Position numbers and translations under genes: made by a program
Notes under the pieces: model-generated
The model's input: the letters and a program-made list of their open reading frames with translations, nothing else
Databases searched by the model: none
What the model was told of the DNA's origin: nothing
Part shown: one piece after another, positions 42,762-52,338 of the stretch
How positions within the stretch are numbered: the stretch's first letter is position 1
Layout: the number at the start of each line of letters is the position of its first letter
NCBI RefSeq assembly: GCF_001982635.1
Contig: NZ_MKFI01000001.1
Coordinates: forward strand, 1,444,891-1,508,890
DNA: 64,000 nt
Source: Bradyrhizobium mercantei
GTDB taxonomy: Bacteria > Pseudomonadota > Alphaproteobacteria > Rhizobiales > Xanthobacteraceae
Direction of reading: 5' to 3'

Positions 42762-43235
42762 ATGTCCACCATCCGCCTTCATCGCACGACGAGCCTGACA
42801 CCCGAGCAGTACGTTGCCGGTCTCACCGACTTCGGGCCGGGCCGCTCAAAGCTCTTCGGCAACAGTGCGGACGCCTATCTCAAGGTGCATCATCGCGGCC
42901 CCTCGCATGCCGACGTGACAGAAGGCTCGGGCGGCATCTGGGAACGCCTGCGCTACGACTGGTCCGATCCCGATCACGTCGTCCTGACGACGACCGACTC
43001 CAATGTATGGGGCGGAGCGTCGGGCCACATCTACAATTTTGTGCGCCGGCCCGACGGCACGACCGATATCGACGTGGTCGTGGTACGCGACGGCAAGAAC
43101 CTCAAGGGATGGATCCTCGGCCTCGTGCTTCGTACCGTCGGCAGAGGCGTGCTGGAGAAAGCGTTCGAGAACTCCGTCAAGGCGATCGAAGCCCGGAATG
43201 CCGCCGTGACCGATGGCGATCGGTTCGCTGCCTGA
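42762..43235 (+). CDS. SRPBCC-fold-like protein
   Basis: The 157-residue protein begins with RLHRTTSLTPEQYVAGLTDF and has a beta-rich core (VTEGSGGIWERLRYDWSDPD, then HIYNFVRRPDGTTDIDVVVV) ending in a long helix (LEKAFENSVKAIEARN). This order suggests the SRPBCC (START-like) ligand-binding fold. AGGAGCC precedes the ATG at 42762, which I prefer to earlier in-frame codons. The ligand is unknown. Confidence 0.65.
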   Translation: MSTIRLHRTTSLTPEQYVAGLTDFGPGRSKLFGNSADAYLKVHHRGPSHADVTEGSGGIWERLRYDWSDPDHVVLTTTDSNVWGGASGHIYNFVRRPDGTTDIDVVVVRDGKNLKGWILGLVLRTVGRGVLEKAFENSVKAIEARNAAVTDGDRFAA

Positions 43236-43287
43236 GTCCGAGTAGCCTTGTGGGCTCACGGGGCGAGCTCACAGCGCGGCGTACTGG

Positions 43288-43920
43288 TCAGCTGCCGAGC
43301 TGAATGGTGCGCTCCAGCGCTGCGGCAAAGCCGTTGAGCGGGATATTGAAGACGACCGCCTGCCCGGTGTTGATGTTCTGTGCGGCAACGGTGAGCGTAT
43401 TGGCCTTGCTCATGGTGTCGGTCACGACGGTCGGAAAAGAGACCGGAAGCAAACAGCCTTGCGCCGTGCAGGTGGAGAAGCGCGTCTGCTCCAGGTCCTT
43501 GCCGTCAAGCTTGACGACGGCTCCGGCGTCGAGCTTCAGCCCAAATGGCATCAGCATGTTGCCCTCGGCTTTTCCGTTGCGGAGCAGCAGTTCGATCGCG
43601 AAGACTTGCTGATTGGTCTCCTTGGAGGTCTGCGTCTGACTGAGGGTGCACAACCTTGCACCGCCGTCGAGCTGGCATTTGACGATCCAGTCTCCGTAGG
43701 TCTCGCTGATCGCGGAAGCGCCGCGCGGAAGCTGGACGGCCCTGACAGCACCATCCGCCGCGGACGCCTGGCCTCGCGTGTCGCTCGGCACGGAAACGAC
43801 ACCCCCGCTGGCATCCGATTTTTCGGCGGTTCGAGCCGCCTGTGCCGACCCGATGCCGGCCAGGACGACGAGAGCGACGATCGCCCGACGACGCCAGTCT
43901 GTTGCGTTGACTCTCACCAT
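43288..43920 (-). CDS. Invasion associated locus B (IalB) family protein
   Basis: The 210-residue protein has a signal peptide (RRAIVALVVLAGIGSAQA) and the IalB domain: SAISETYGDWIVKCQLDGGA with C-x-L-x-Q (RLCTLSQTQTSK) and FSTCTAQGCLLPVSF cysteines that would form disulfides, then AQNINTGQAVVFNIPLNGFA. IalB proteins are periplasmic and linked to host cell entry in Bartonella; soil relatives are of unknown use. GGAG lies before the ATG at 43920. Confidence 0.85.
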   Translation of the reverse strand: MVRVNATDWRRRAIVALVVLAGIGSAQAARTAEKSDASGGVVSVPSDTRGQASAADGAVRAVQLPRGASAISETYGDWIVKCQLDGGARLCTLSQTQTSKETNQQVFAIELLLRNGKAEGNMLMPFGLKLDAGAVVKLDGKDLEQTRFSTCTAQGCLLPVSFPTVVTDTMSKANTLTVAAQNINTGQAVVFNIPLNGFAAALERTIQLGS

Positions 43921-44018
43921 GCCTGCGCTCCGCCTAGCCACATCTCGAAACCGATTTTCACTTTACGTGGGTATAATTCCCACGAATTTGAGGTACGTGT
44001 ACTTGGAGAACCGCGGAT

Positions 44019-44135
44019 ATGCAAGAGATTATCGCCGCCACTGTGATTGTTGCGATCGTCGCATTCTGCGGCGGGTACTATTGGGCGATTGTGCGTGAGG
44101 TGAAGGCCGCGAATAAGCAACAGCGGAAGTGGTAG
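44019..44135 (+). CDS. 38-residue single-span membrane protein
   Basis: The frame encodes MQEIIAATVIVAIVAFCGGY followed by YWAIVREVKAANKQQRKW, one transmembrane helix with a basic C-terminal tail. GGAG lies ten bases upstream of the ATG. Its composition (helix plus K/R-rich cytoplasmic end) is protein-like. It is too short for usual gene finders and no family is known. Confidence 0.5.
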   Translation: MQEIIAATVIVAIVAFCGGYYWAIVREVKAANKQQRKW

Positions 44136-44227
44136 CGGCACGGCCCGTATTCCGGCACGCGAGACCGCCATTCCGGGGCTCGCCAACGGGTCGCGCGAAT
44201 GCGCGCCGATGACAGGTTCCGCGAGAA

Positions 44228-44274
44228 CCCGGAATCCATTGATCCGCAGAGCCCGCGACGCGGTGGATTCCGGG
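44228..44274. repeat. Intergenic inverted repeat
   Basis: CCCGGAATCCA and TGGATTCCGGG form an 11-bp stem with a 25-base loop, inside a 230-base gene-free stretch. The unit resembles palindromes scattered in Bradyrhizobium intergenic DNA. Confidence 0.7.
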
Positions 44275-44367
44275 CTCGTGCTGCGCACGCCCCGTAATGA
44301 CGAAGCGACGCAGGACGGGCCGTGTCATGATTTGCCCGCGGGGCGCCTTTTCAACTAAGGTCGCGGG

Positions 44368-44832
44368 ATGGATATGCTCGTCAAGCTCTATGCCCTGCCC
44401 GATTCCCGGCCCGCCTACGATCGCTTGCAGCAGGCCGGGATAGTCATGCGCCGCGCGCTCGCCCCCGAAAAGCACAAGGTCACAGCCTGGGTGCGGGAGA
44501 CATTCAGCGAGGCATGGGCGAGCGAGACCGAGGTCGCGTTCAGCCGCCAACCGGTCGCCTGCTTCATCGCGATCCAGCACAAGAAGATCGTGGGCTTCGC
44601 CTGCCACGACGCGGCCTGTCGCAACTTCTTCGGTCCTACCGGAGTCGCGCCAAAGGCTCAGCAGGGCGGAATCGGCAAGGCGCTGCTGTTCGCCTGTCTT
44701 GAAGACATGAAACACCAGGGCTTCGGCTACGCGATCATCGGCGGCGTCGGGCCAGCCGACTTCTATGCGAAGGCAGTCGGCGCGGTGGCGATCGAAGGCT
44801 CTGCACCTGGGATCTATCGGGGACTGCTGTAG
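44368..44832 (+). CDS. GNAT family N-acetyltransferase
   Basis: The 154-residue protein has a GNAT core: CFIAIQHKKIVGFACHDAAC, then GPTGVAPKAQQGGIGKALLF, where QQGGIG is the acetyl-CoA pyrophosphate loop, and YAIIGGVGPADFYAKAVGA as the last strand-helix. The acceptor is unknown. It is convergent with the epoxide hydrolase gene. Confidence 0.82.
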   Translation: MDMLVKLYALPDSRPAYDRLQQAGIVMRRALAPEKHKVTAWVRETFSEAWASETEVAFSRQPVACFIAIQHKKIVGFACHDAACRNFFGPTGVAPKAQQGGIGKALLFACLEDMKHQGFGYAIIGGVGPADFYAKAVGAVAIEGSAPGIYRGLL

Positions 44833-44850
44833 TTCGTAGCTGCCTTAGCT

Positions 44851-45993
44851 TCAGCGCAGCTTCCCGAAAAACGCCCGCACCTCGCGAACGAATAGTTCGG
44901 GCTGCTCGAATGCCGAGAAATGCCCGCCCTTCGGCATCTCGCTCCAGTGCTGGATGTTGGTGAAGCTCGTCTCCATCCATTTGCGTACCGGCGTGACGAT
45001 CTCCTTGGGAAACACGGCAACGCCGGTCGGCACACTCACTTTGTGCGGGGTTCGCTTGCCCGGCCCGAAGCTTTCCCAATAGAGCCGCGCCGACGACGCG
45101 GCCGTCGCGGTGACCCAGTACAGCATGACGTTGTCGAGCAGCTCGTCGCGGCTCAGGATGTTTTCCGGATGCCCGTCGCAGTCGGTCCAGGCCCAGAATT
45201 TTTCCAGGATCCAGGCGGCCTGCCCGCTCGGCGAATCCGTGAGCCCGTAGCCGAGCGTCTGCGGCCGGGTGGATTGCTGCTTGGAATAGCCGGAGTCCCA
45301 CGCGGCATAATATTTGATGCCGTTGAGCGCGCGGGTTTCCTCCGGCGTCGGCTGGCCCTCGACATTGGGCCGGGTCGACATCGCAAGCGTGATGTGAATG
45401 CCAGCGCAATGGACTGAGTCCTGTCCGCCGATCGCGGTGGTGACGGCGGAACCCCAATCGCCGCCTTGCGCGAAATAGCTGCTGTAGCCGAGCCGCTCCA
45501 TCAGGACCGCCCAGGCCTTGGCGATCCGGTCGACGCCCCAGCCTGTCGCAACCGGCTTGGCGGAGAAGCCGAAGCCCGGCAGCGACGGACACACCACATG
45601 GTAGGCATCGGCGGCGCTGCCGCCATGCGCGGTCGGATCGGTCAGAGGTTCGATCACCTTGTGGAATTCGACCACCGAACCCGGCCAGCCATGGGTGATG
45701 ATCAAGGGCCGCGCCTCCGGATGCTTTGAGCGGACATGGATGAAGTGGATGTCGAGCCCGTCGATTTCGGTGGTGAACTGGCTGAAGCGATTGAGCTGCG
45801 CCTCGCGCTGCCGCCAATCATAGGTCTCGGCCCAATAGTGGCAGACATCCTTGATCCATTGCAGCGGCGCGCCCTGGCTCCAGTCGTCGACCAGCTCGGC
45901 TTCCGGCCAGCGGGTCCGTCGCAGCCGGCTGCGGAGATCCTCGAGGACATCGTCGCTGACGGCGATGCGAAACGGGCTGATGGTGGAATTCAT
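44851..45993 (-). CDS. Epoxide hydrolase family protein (alpha/beta hydrolase with EHN domain)
   Basis: The 380-residue enzyme has the EHN N-terminal lid (FRIAVSDDVLEDLRSRLRRT, about 8-27), the oxyanion motif HGWPGS (101-106), the nucleophile Asp179 in QGGDWGSAV and a C-terminal catalytic His near GGHFSAFE. It hydrates epoxides to diols, like microsomal or juvenile hormone epoxide hydrolase. GGGGAGAC precedes the ATG. It is a stand-alone gene. Confidence 0.9.
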   Translation of the reverse strand: MNSTISPFRIAVSDDVLEDLRSRLRRTRWPEAELVDDWSQGAPLQWIKDVCHYWAETYDWRQREAQLNRFSQFTTEIDGLDIHFIHVRSKHPEARPLIITHGWPGSVVEFHKVIEPLTDPTAHGGSAADAYHVVCPSLPGFGFSAKPVATGWGVDRIAKAWAVLMERLGYSSYFAQGGDWGSAVTTAIGGQDSVHCAGIHITLAMSTRPNVEGQPTPEETRALNGIKYYAAWDSGYSKQQSTRPQTLGYGLTDSPSGQAAWILEKFWAWTDCDGHPENILSRDELLDNVMLYWVTATAASSARLYWESFGPGKRTPHKVSVPTGVAVFPKEIVTPVRKWMETSFTNIQHWSEMPKGGHFSAFEQPELFVREVRAFFGKLR

Positions 45994-46214
45994 GTGCGTC
46001 TCCCCGGGGATGCAGAGCTTTCCGGAGAAGATAGGCGCACGCGGGTCGCCGATCAAACCTGCGACAAGCGCCGCCTGCACGAGGTCTGCACGACAAACCG
46101 CGAAATCTGCACGACAAAATCCACGATCGGCGGCGCCGTGTTGCTAATGGAGGCCTCGACAACATGAAGCGCAGGCGGTCGAGACGCTGACGTCGCAGCC
46201 GATGGGGGCTTGTT

Positions 46215-46646
46215 GTGGCAATCTATCTGACGAGCATCCATGACGGACAAGACGCTCTGTTGAAGTTGGGATTGCCGCTGACCATCGTGTTCCTGTCCGC
46301 CTGGCTCACCATCAGGACATGGGTGAAAAGACCCGACATCGATCCGACGGGGTTTTCACCGGCCGTCACGTCCGCGCTGTTTGCGCCCGTGCTGCTCGTC
46401 GCCTACTTGTTCGTGCTGCAATCCATCATAGAGACAGGCATTGCTGCTCACGCGTCGCGCGTCATACTCTATGGCGGACTTTTCGCACCGACATTCCTTC
46501 TGCTGGTACCATTCGGGGTCGCCTCCATCGTGAAAGTGCGCCGAGCGCGGAAGCCGCTCCCCTATTGGCTCTTGTGTATCGTATTTGCAGCCTGGCCGAT
46601 CATGCAGGTGATCTGGGCGTTATGGCTGTTGGGAGATTTGGAGTAG
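46215..46646 (+). CDS. Hypothetical membrane protein with four helices
   Basis: The 143-residue protein has hydrophobic helices near residues 16-33, 52-72, 83-104 and 117-138 (for example LFAPVLLVAYLFVLQSIIE and YWLLCIVFAAWPIMQVIWAL). It uses a GTG start with GGGGG upstream. No family is recognised. It is convergent with the next gene, six bases away. Confidence 0.55.
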   Translation: MAIYLTSIHDGQDALLKLGLPLTIVFLSAWLTIRTWVKRPDIDPTGFSPAVTSALFAPVLLVAYLFVLQSIIETGIAAHASRVILYGGLFAPTFLLLVPFGVASIVKVRRARKPLPYWLLCIVFAAWPIMQVIWALWLLGDLE

Positions 46647-46652
46647 CCCGCT

Positions 46653-47609
46653 CTACTGTTTGCCGATCGCCGTCTCCAGCAGCGCCTGAGCCTGCTTCGC
46701 GGCCGCGGCAAATGCCGGCTGCTGCGGTGCGCGCTCGGTGAAGCAGCGCTTGAAGGAATCCTCGCCCTGCTGGCGAAGGTCGCCGAGCTTGGCATACGCC
46801 GCCCTGGTGATCTGCTTGCGCTCGAGCTTCTCGGCGGCCGCGTCGGCCTTCTTGTTGTAGTCGGTCCGGATCGCGCTGCAGGCCGCCACCTGCACGGCTG
46901 GCTCGATCTCGCCGTAGACGACATACATCTTGCCGCCGGCGAGCGCCGCCACGAACACCTCGTCGGCCTTGTCGGGGAACGAATCCTGGGTGCGGCCGGC
47001 AAGGAAGCCGTAAGCCAAAGTGGCGGACGCCGGTTTGGTGACCGGCAGGTCGTCGAAATTGACCACGGCGGCATCGGTCGAGATCGCCTGGGTGTAAAGG
47101 CCCTCGAACTTCAGCGCCGCATCGACCTGCTGCGGCACGTTCTTGCTGCCCTTGTCCCACCAGGTCTTGTGTTCATGCAGCCAGCGCGTGAACAGGGCTT
47201 CGGTGGTGACGATGATATGGGCCTTCGGCTCGACAAAGCTGCCGTCGGCGCGCTTTTCTCCGATTTTTGCCCCTTCCCTGCCGGTATCGGCATCGAAGCG
47301 CAGGCCGTCCAGCATGCCGAACCCCATATCGCCCTTATATAGAGTGTCGAGGTTGAGCTGGGCAGGCGCAAAGCCCGGCCGGGCGGGCTGGGACAGGATG
47401 GCATTCAGCTGCCCCTTCAGCTCGGCGCGCGCGGCCGCTTCGGCCTTGTCGGCGGCCTCGTCGATCTTGTTGTCGCTCGACAGCTTGGCGAATTTGGCGA
47501 TCGCAGCGTCGCGCGCGGCGATGTAGCGGTCTTCCGGCGACGCCGCATGGGCGTTCGCGAGGAGCAGGATCGGGGAAAGGACGAGGGCAAGGCGGAAAAT
47601 AAAATGCAT
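46653..47609 (-). CDS. Periplasmic hypothetical protein; start codon lies in a hairpin
   Basis: The 318-residue protein has a signal peptide (MHFIFRLALVLSPILLLANA, cut after HA) and a long alpha/beta mature part with two cysteines (AACSAIRTDYNKK and FKRCFTERAP). No family is recognised; paralogues are not in the window. The start ATG at 47609 is inside a perfect 10-bp stem, and another in-frame ATG at 47633 lies in the other arm. It lies downstream of gfa in the same direction but after this hairpin. Confidence 0.6.
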   Translation of the reverse strand: MHFIFRLALVLSPILLLANAHAASPEDRYIAARDAAIAKFAKLSSDNKIDEAADKAEAAARAELKGQLNAILSQPARPGFAPAQLNLDTLYKGDMGFGMLDGLRFDADTGREGAKIGEKRADGSFVEPKAHIIVTTEALFTRWLHEHKTWWDKGSKNVPQQVDAALKFEGLYTQAISTDAAVVNFDDLPVTKPASATLAYGFLAGRTQDSFPDKADEVFVAALAGGKMYVVYGEIEPAVQVAACSAIRTDYNKKADAAAEKLERKQITRAAYAKLGDLRQQGEDSFKRCFTERAPQQPAFAAAAKQAQALLETAIGKQ

Positions 47610-47635
47610 GCCCTGTGGTCGCCCGCAGGGCATGC
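47606..47635 (-). terminator. Hairpin overlapping a start codon, with T-rich tail
   Basis: On the minus strand GCATGCCCTG and CAGGGCATGC form a perfect 10-bp stem with a 10-base loop, followed by ATTTTATTTT. It looks like an intrinsic terminator for the xoxF-xoxG-adh-gfa direction, yet the 3' arm contains the start codon of the next gene. Confidence 0.7.
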
Positions 47636-47749
47636 AAGGTTCAAGGTCACGGGTACTACCAGCATATCCGTTGCCGGCAGGCCCGCTGCCGGCGCAGGAT
47701 CCCTTCAGGGGCCGGGCCATCAGGCCGCGCCTGTTCGACTGCCTCTTCT

Positions 47750-48313
47750 TTAGGCCGCCTTGGAGTTCGCCACGTGGGTGGCGATGGCGTCCATCAGCGG
47801 CGGCGACAGGCAGTCATAGGGCTCGAGCCCAAGCTCCTTCAGCCGCGACCTGATCCCGGCCATATCGGCCGGCTTGACGCCGGATTCGATCACCGACGAG
47901 ACGAAAGCAGCAAACCCTGGAGCCGCCGAGCCGGACTCTTGGAACAGCTCGGGATGGATGAAGTCGAGGCCGTAGAACGGGTGGCCCTTGTTCTCGATCC
48001 GGCCGTACATATGGGTGCCGCAGCCGGTGCAGGCGTGGCGCTGGATCACCGCAGCCGCGTCGACGATCTTCAGCTTGTCGCCGTTCTCCAGCACGGTGAC
48101 GTTCTCGCGCGGAACCACCGCGACCACCGAGAAGGTGGCGCCCGAGGGCTTCCAGCATTTGGTGCAGCCGCAGGCGTGGTTATGGGCAACGTCGCCCTTG
48201 ACCCCGACCTTGACCTTCTTGTCCGCGCATTTGCAGACCAGCGTGCCGCCGGCAAAACTGCCGGAGCCTTGCTTGACGCCACTGTCGACCGACGGGTGGA
48301 TATGAACAGTCAT
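47750..48313 (-). CDS. gfa: S-(hydroxymethyl)glutathione synthase Gfa
   Basis: The 187-residue protein matches Gfa: [20 protein letters not shown] (Cys27/29-type zinc ligands), [20 protein letters not shown] and [18 protein letters not shown]. The family joins formaldehyde and glutathione to S-hydroxymethylglutathione ahead of the dehydrogenase. It follows the dehydrogenase gene in the same direction, as in Paracoccus (gfa-flhA). It is a real, full-length copy, unlike the short GFA-fold protein at 14829. Confidence 0.92.
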   Translation of the reverse strand: MTVHIHPSVDSGVKQGSGSFAGGTLVCKCADKKVKVGVKGDVAHNHACGCTKCWKPSGATFSVVAVVPRENVTVLENGDKLKIVDAAAVIQRHACTGCGTHMYGRIENKGHPFYGLDFIHPELFQESGSAAPGFAAFVSSVIESGVKPADMAGIRSRLKELGLEPYDCLSPPLMDAIATHVANSKAA

Positions 48314-48346
48314 TGACCTATCCTCCTAGTGCTTGGTGTTTTGATT

Positions 48347-49456
48347 TCAGAATACGACGACCGAACGGATCGATTTTCCCTCGTGCATCAGGTCGAAGCC
48401 CTTGTTGATCTCATCGAGCTTCAGCACATGGGTGATCATCGGATCGATCTGGATCTTTCCGCCCATGTACCAGTCGACGATCTTCGGCACGTCGGTGCGG
48501 CCGCGCGCGCCGCCGAACGCAGTGCCCTTCCAGACGCGTCCGGTGACGAGCTGGAACGGACGCGTCGCGATCTCCTTGCCGGATTCAGCCACGCCGATCA
48601 CCACCGAGACACCCCAGCCGCGGTGACAGGCTTCCAGCGCCTGCCGCATCACGGTCGTGTTGCCGGTGCAGTCGAAGGTGTAGTCGGCGCCGCCGTCGGT
48701 GAGGCCGACCAGGTGCTGGACGATGTCGCCGCTCACCTTGGTCGGGTTGACGAAATGCGTCATGCCGAACTGTTTGCCCCAGGCGTCCTTTGAATCGTTG
48801 ATGTCGACGCCGATGATTTTATCCGCACCGACCATCTTGGCGCCCTGGATCACGTTGAGGCCGATGCCGCCGAGACCGAACACCACGACGTTTGAGCCCG
48901 GCGTCACCTTGGCGGTGTTGACGACCGCACCGACGCCGGTGGTGACGCCGCAGCCGATGTAGCAGCTCTTGTCGAACGGCGCGTCCTCGCGAATCTTCGC
49001 GACCGCAATCTCTGGCAGCACGGTGAAGTTCGAGAAGGTCGAGCAGCCCATATAGTGGAAGACCGTCTTGCCCTTGTAGCTGAAGCGCGAGGTGCCGTCC
49101 GGCATCACGCCCTTGCCTTGCGTCGCGCGGATCGCGGTGCAGAGATTGGTCTTCTGGCTCAGGCAGCTTTTGCACTGCCGGCACTCGGGCGTATAGAGCG
49201 GGATCACGTGATCGCCCGGCTTCACCGACGTCACGCCGGCCCCGACCTCACGAACGATGCCGGCGCCTTCGTGGCCGAGGATCGAGGGGAAGATGCCTTC
49301 GCTGTCGAAACCGTCGAGCGTGTAGGCATCGGTGTGGCAGATGCCCGTCGCCATGATCTCGACAAGGACCTCGCCGGCCTTGGGGCCTTCCAGATCCAGC
49401 TCGACGATCTCAAGCGGCTTCTTTGCTTCGAATGCGACTGCGGCGCGGGTCTTCAT
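48347..49456 (-). CDS. adhC: S-(hydroxymethyl)glutathione dehydrogenase (class III alcohol dehydrogenase)
   Basis: The 369-residue enzyme is a textbook class [20 protein letters not shown] (catalytic zinc Cys39-type), [15 protein letters not shown] (61-), the structural zinc cysteines in [17 protein letters not shown], the Rossmann [10 protein letters not shown] and the C-terminal [13 protein letters not shown]. It oxidises S-hydroxymethylglutathione to S-formylglutathione with NAD. I use the ATG at 49456 after TGGAGAC. Called flhA in Paracoccus, adhC or frmA elsewhere. Confidence 0.95.
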   Translation of the reverse strand: MKTRAAVAFEAKKPLEIVELDLEGPKAGEVLVEIMATGICHTDAYTLDGFDSEGIFPSILGHEGAGIVREVGAGVTSVKPGDHVIPLYTPECRQCKSCLSQKTNLCTAIRATQGKGVMPDGTSRFSYKGKTVFHYMGCSTFSNFTVLPEIAVAKIREDAPFDKSCYIGCGVTTGVGAVVNTAKVTPGSNVVVFGLGGIGLNVIQGAKMVGADKIIGVDINDSKDAWGKQFGMTHFVNPTKVSGDIVQHLVGLTDGGADYTFDCTGNTTVMRQALEACHRGWGVSVVIGVAESGKEIATRPFQLVTGRVWKGTAFGGARGRTDVPKIVDWYMGGKIQIDPMITHVLKLDEINKGFDLMHEGKSIRSVVVF

Positions 49457-49506
49457 CTTGGTCTCCACTAAACATCAAACAGGTTTGTCGTTCGCGCCGG
49501 TCACGC

Positions 49507-50040
49507 TCACTTCTTGTCGTTGTGGCCCATGCAGGCGTCTTCCGCCTTGCCGTAGGCTTCTGACTTGTCTTCGTGCTTGGCCGGCCGTACGCGCCCAACC
49601 GCGTCATTGGAACGAGCGCGCAGGTAGACATAGAGGTCGTCCATGTAGCAAGCAACGTTCGGATTGTCGCCGAACGCCGGCATGACGTTCTCCTGCGACG
49701 TCGAAACGTTCTTGCGTCCGCTCGCGACCACGCCAAGAAAATCGGCATAGTTCATACTCTTCAGCGAGTCCTTCAGCGCAGGCGCATAAGTCGAACCCAT
49801 GCCATCGGGCCCGTGGCAGACGTGGCACTCCGAATGGTATCGGCGATATCCGGAGTAGGTGTACCAATCCACGGTCCCGTCAGGTTCGACCTTGTAGGTC
49901 GGGTTACCGTCCTTATCGAGATACTTGCCGTCCTCGGATTTGACCGCCGTCGGGTCGCCGGGAGCTTCGGCAGAGGCAACTCCTCCCATTGCCACGACGA
50001 AGATCGCAGCAGTCACAAACCAGATCTTACGCAAAAGCAT
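49507..50040 (-). CDS. xoxG: Cytochrome c of the XoxF system (XoxG-like)
   Basis: The 177-residue protein has a signal peptide (cut after ASA), the haem site CHVCH (72-76) and the axial Met120 in NVMPAFGD, plus an acidic patch. It is the electron acceptor of XoxF-type methanol dehydrogenases and is encoded directly after xoxF. Its C-terminal tail (KSEAYGKAEDACMGHNDKK) is short and charged. A hairpin lies between the two genes. Confidence 0.88.
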   Translation of the reverse strand: MLLRKIWFVTAAIFVVAMGGVASAEAPGDPTAVKSEDGKYLDKDGNPTYKVEPDGTVDWYTYSGYRRYHSECHVCHGPDGMGSTYAPALKDSLKSMNYADFLGVVASGRKNVSTSQENVMPAFGDNPNVACYMDDLYVYLRARSNDAVGRVRPAKHEDKSEAYGKAEDACMGHNDKK

Positions 50041-50065
50041 ATCCTCGCGTGCGATTGAAGACGGA

Positions 50066-50094
50066 CCGGCGCATGGAGGTGGTCCATGCGCCGG
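50066..50094 (-). terminator. Attenuator hairpin between xoxF and xoxG
   Basis: A perfect 12-bp stem (CCGGCGCATGGA with TCCATGCGCCGG, five-base loop) lies in the 71-base gap. There is no real U-tract. It may lower xoxG expression relative to xoxF or protect the 3' end of xoxF mRNA. Confidence 0.6.
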
Positions 50095-50111
50095 AACGAG
50101 GTTCGTTCAGC

Positions 50112-51917
50112 TCACTGCTGCGGCAGCGAGAACACGGTGAGCGTTCCACCGAGCGCGGTGTAGTTGCTCAGCGCGGCGTAGCCACCGACTGCACCGAGAC
50201 CGGCCGTCGGATCAGTCAGACCGGCCGCGAGGCCGATGCCTGCCCAACCGCCAACACCCGACAGAACTGCGACGTACTGCTTGCCGCCATGTTCATAGGT
50301 GGTGACGTTGCCGATAATGCCGGACGGAGTCTTGAACTTGTAGAGCTCCTTGCCCGTCTTGGCATCGACAGCCTTCAGGTAGCCTTCCAGCGTGCCGTAG
50401 AACACCACGCCGCCGGCGGTCGCGAGTGCACCCGACCAGACCGAGAACTGCTCCTTGTTCGACCAGACGATCTTGCCGGTCTTGCCGTCCCAGGCAATGA
50501 AGTTGCCCATGTTGGTCTCACCGGGAGGCGGATACATCGACAGTGTCGCGCCGACATAGGGCTGACCTGCGGTGTAGCTCACCTTGAACGGCTCGTAGTC
50601 CATGCAGACGTGGTTGGTCGGCACATAGAACAGCTGGGTATCCGGCGAGTACGCCGCCGGCTGCTCGTCCTTCGAACCAAGCGCTGCCGGGCAGATGCCC
50701 TTGACGTTGTGGTCCTCGCCGGCCTTGTCGGTCGACGCTGCGTCAAGAACCTTCGGACGACCATAGGTCGGCGAGCTCTTGTTCATGTCGACGCCGGAGG
50801 TCCAGTTCACCTTCGGATCATACTTGTCGGCGACCAGCAACTCGCCGGTGGCGCGATCGAGCGTATAGCCGAGGCCGTTACGATCGAAGTGCGTCAGCAG
50901 CTTGCGCGGCTTGCCGTCGATCGACTGATCCGAGAGGATCATCTCGTTGACGCCGTCATAGTCCCATTCGTCATGGGGCGTCATCTGGTAGACCCACTTG
51001 GCGACACCGGTATCCGGGTTACGCGCCCAGATCGTCATCGACCACTTGTTGTCGCCGGGACGCTGCTTCGGATTCCAAGTCGAGGGGTTGCCCGACCCGT
51101 AATACACGAGGTTCAGCTCGGGATCGTAGGAGATCCAGCCCCAAGTCGCGCCGCCGCCGATCTTCCACTGATCGCCTTGCCACGTCTTCAGGCTCGAGTC
51201 CTTGCCGATCGGCTTGCCGAGCTCGGTGGTCTTATCGTCGACCAGGATTTGGTCATCCGGACCTTCCGAGTATCCACGCCAGACCAGCTTGCCGGTCTTG
51301 AGATCGTAGGCCGTCATGTGGGCCTGAACGCCGAACTCGCCGCCGGAGATGCCGACCAGGACCTTGTCCTTGACCACCATCGGCGCCGAGGTACCCGTCG
51401 ATCCCTTGCTCGGATCGCCGTTCTTGACGCTCCATTCCACCTTGCCGGTCTTGGCATCGAGCGCGACCAGCGTGGTGTCGGCCTGGTGCAGGATGATCTT
51501 GCCGTCACCATAGGCAACGCCGCGGTTGACCGTGTCACAGCACATCACCGGAATGACGTTCGGATCCTGCTTCGGCTCGTACTTCCAGACGATCTGATTG
51601 TCCTTGGAAAGGTCAATAGCGTAGACCTTGTTCGGGAACGGGGTGTGCACGTACATCATGTTGCCGATGATCAGCGGGCCGCCTTCGTGGCCGCGCAGCA
51701 CGCCGGTCGAAAACGTCCAGGCAACCTGCAACTTTCCGACGTTCGAGGCGTTGATCTGATTCAGCTTGGAGAAACGTGTATTCGCGTAGTCTCCGGTCGG
51801 CATCACCCAGTCTTTCGGGTTCTGCGCCATCTTGTGGAGCTCGTCATTGGCATTGGCCGCTCCGACGGCAAATACCGCCATAGCCCCAAGACCGGTCGCG
51901 TAAAGCAACTTGCGCAT
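50112..51917 (-). CDS. xoxF: Lanthanide-dependent methanol dehydrogenase XoxF
   Basis: The 601-residue PQQ protein has a signal peptide (cut near ANA), the vicinal disulfide Cys126-Cys127 (VMCCDT), and the metal ligands Glu194 ([10 protein letters not shown]), Asn278 (GSGNPST) and catalytic Asp319. The next-but-one residue is Asp321 ([10 protein letters not shown]), the extra Asp that all XoxF enzymes use to hold a rare-earth ion; calcium-dependent MxaF has Ala. W-motif propeller repeats follow. It oxidises methanol (and formaldehyde) in the periplasm. No mxaF or mxaI is in the window. Confidence 0.96.
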   Translation of the reverse strand: MRKLLYATGLGAMAVFAVGAANANDELHKMAQNPKDWVMPTGDYANTRFSKLNQINASNVGKLQVAWTFSTGVLRGHEGGPLIIGNMMYVHTPFPNKVYAIDLSKDNQIVWKYEPKQDPNVIPVMCCDTVNRGVAYGDGKIILHQADTTLVALDAKTGKVEWSVKNGDPSKGSTGTSAPMVVKDKVLVGISGGEFGVQAHMTAYDLKTGKLVWRGYSEGPDDQILVDDKTTELGKPIGKDSSLKTWQGDQWKIGGGATWGWISYDPELNLVYYGSGNPSTWNPKQRPGDNKWSMTIWARNPDTGVAKWVYQMTPHDEWDYDGVNEMILSDQSIDGKPRKLLTHFDRNGLGYTLDRATGELLVADKYDPKVNWTSGVDMNKSSPTYGRPKVLDAASTDKAGEDHNVKGICPAALGSKDEQPAAYSPDTQLFYVPTNHVCMDYEPFKVSYTAGQPYVGATLSMYPPPGETNMGNFIAWDGKTGKIVWSNKEQFSVWSGALATAGGVVFYGTLEGYLKAVDAKTGKELYKFKTPSGIIGNVTTYEHGGKQYVAVLSGVGGWAGIGLAAGLTDPTAGLGAVGGYAALSNYTALGGTLTVFSLPQQ

Positions 51918-52338
51918 CGTGGTTTTCCTCCCAGGTTCAAGAGCTCAAGGGTTTCCGCCGAAACGGCCCCACTTCTTCCATTTTGGTGTCCCAGTCGTAG
52001 TCCCATCAAAGCCTGCTGACTTGCCCAATAGAGAAGAGCCGTTTGCTCAAAAGCGAAGCTTCGCCAGATTTTTGCCGGCCATGCCGCGAATTGGCGGGAA
52101 AGATTGCTTCATGTTGCAGGGCATCAATCGTAGGCCGGCGTAATTCGAGCGCCAGATTGACGCGTTCTAAGGTTGCGCTTGACGAGCCCAGAACTAAGTC
52201 GGAGGATCACCCGACACTAACCGGGAAGAAATCCCGCCGCCTCCCTAACCTATTCAGAATCAGGGAGAAGGCGCATCATCCGGACCAGACTCAAGCGCGG
52301 TGGCAGTCACGTTGGGGATCGAATCGGTGGCTGGAAAG
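51918..52338. promoter_or_regulatory. xoxF / AraC intergenic control region
   Basis: About 420 bases separate the divergent xoxF and AraC genes and should hold both promoters. A 12-base perfect palindrome, GCGAAGCTTCGC, lies at 52053-52064; I saw no clear repeated operator. Lanthanide- or methanol-responsive sites cannot be assigned from sequence alone. Confidence 0.45.
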
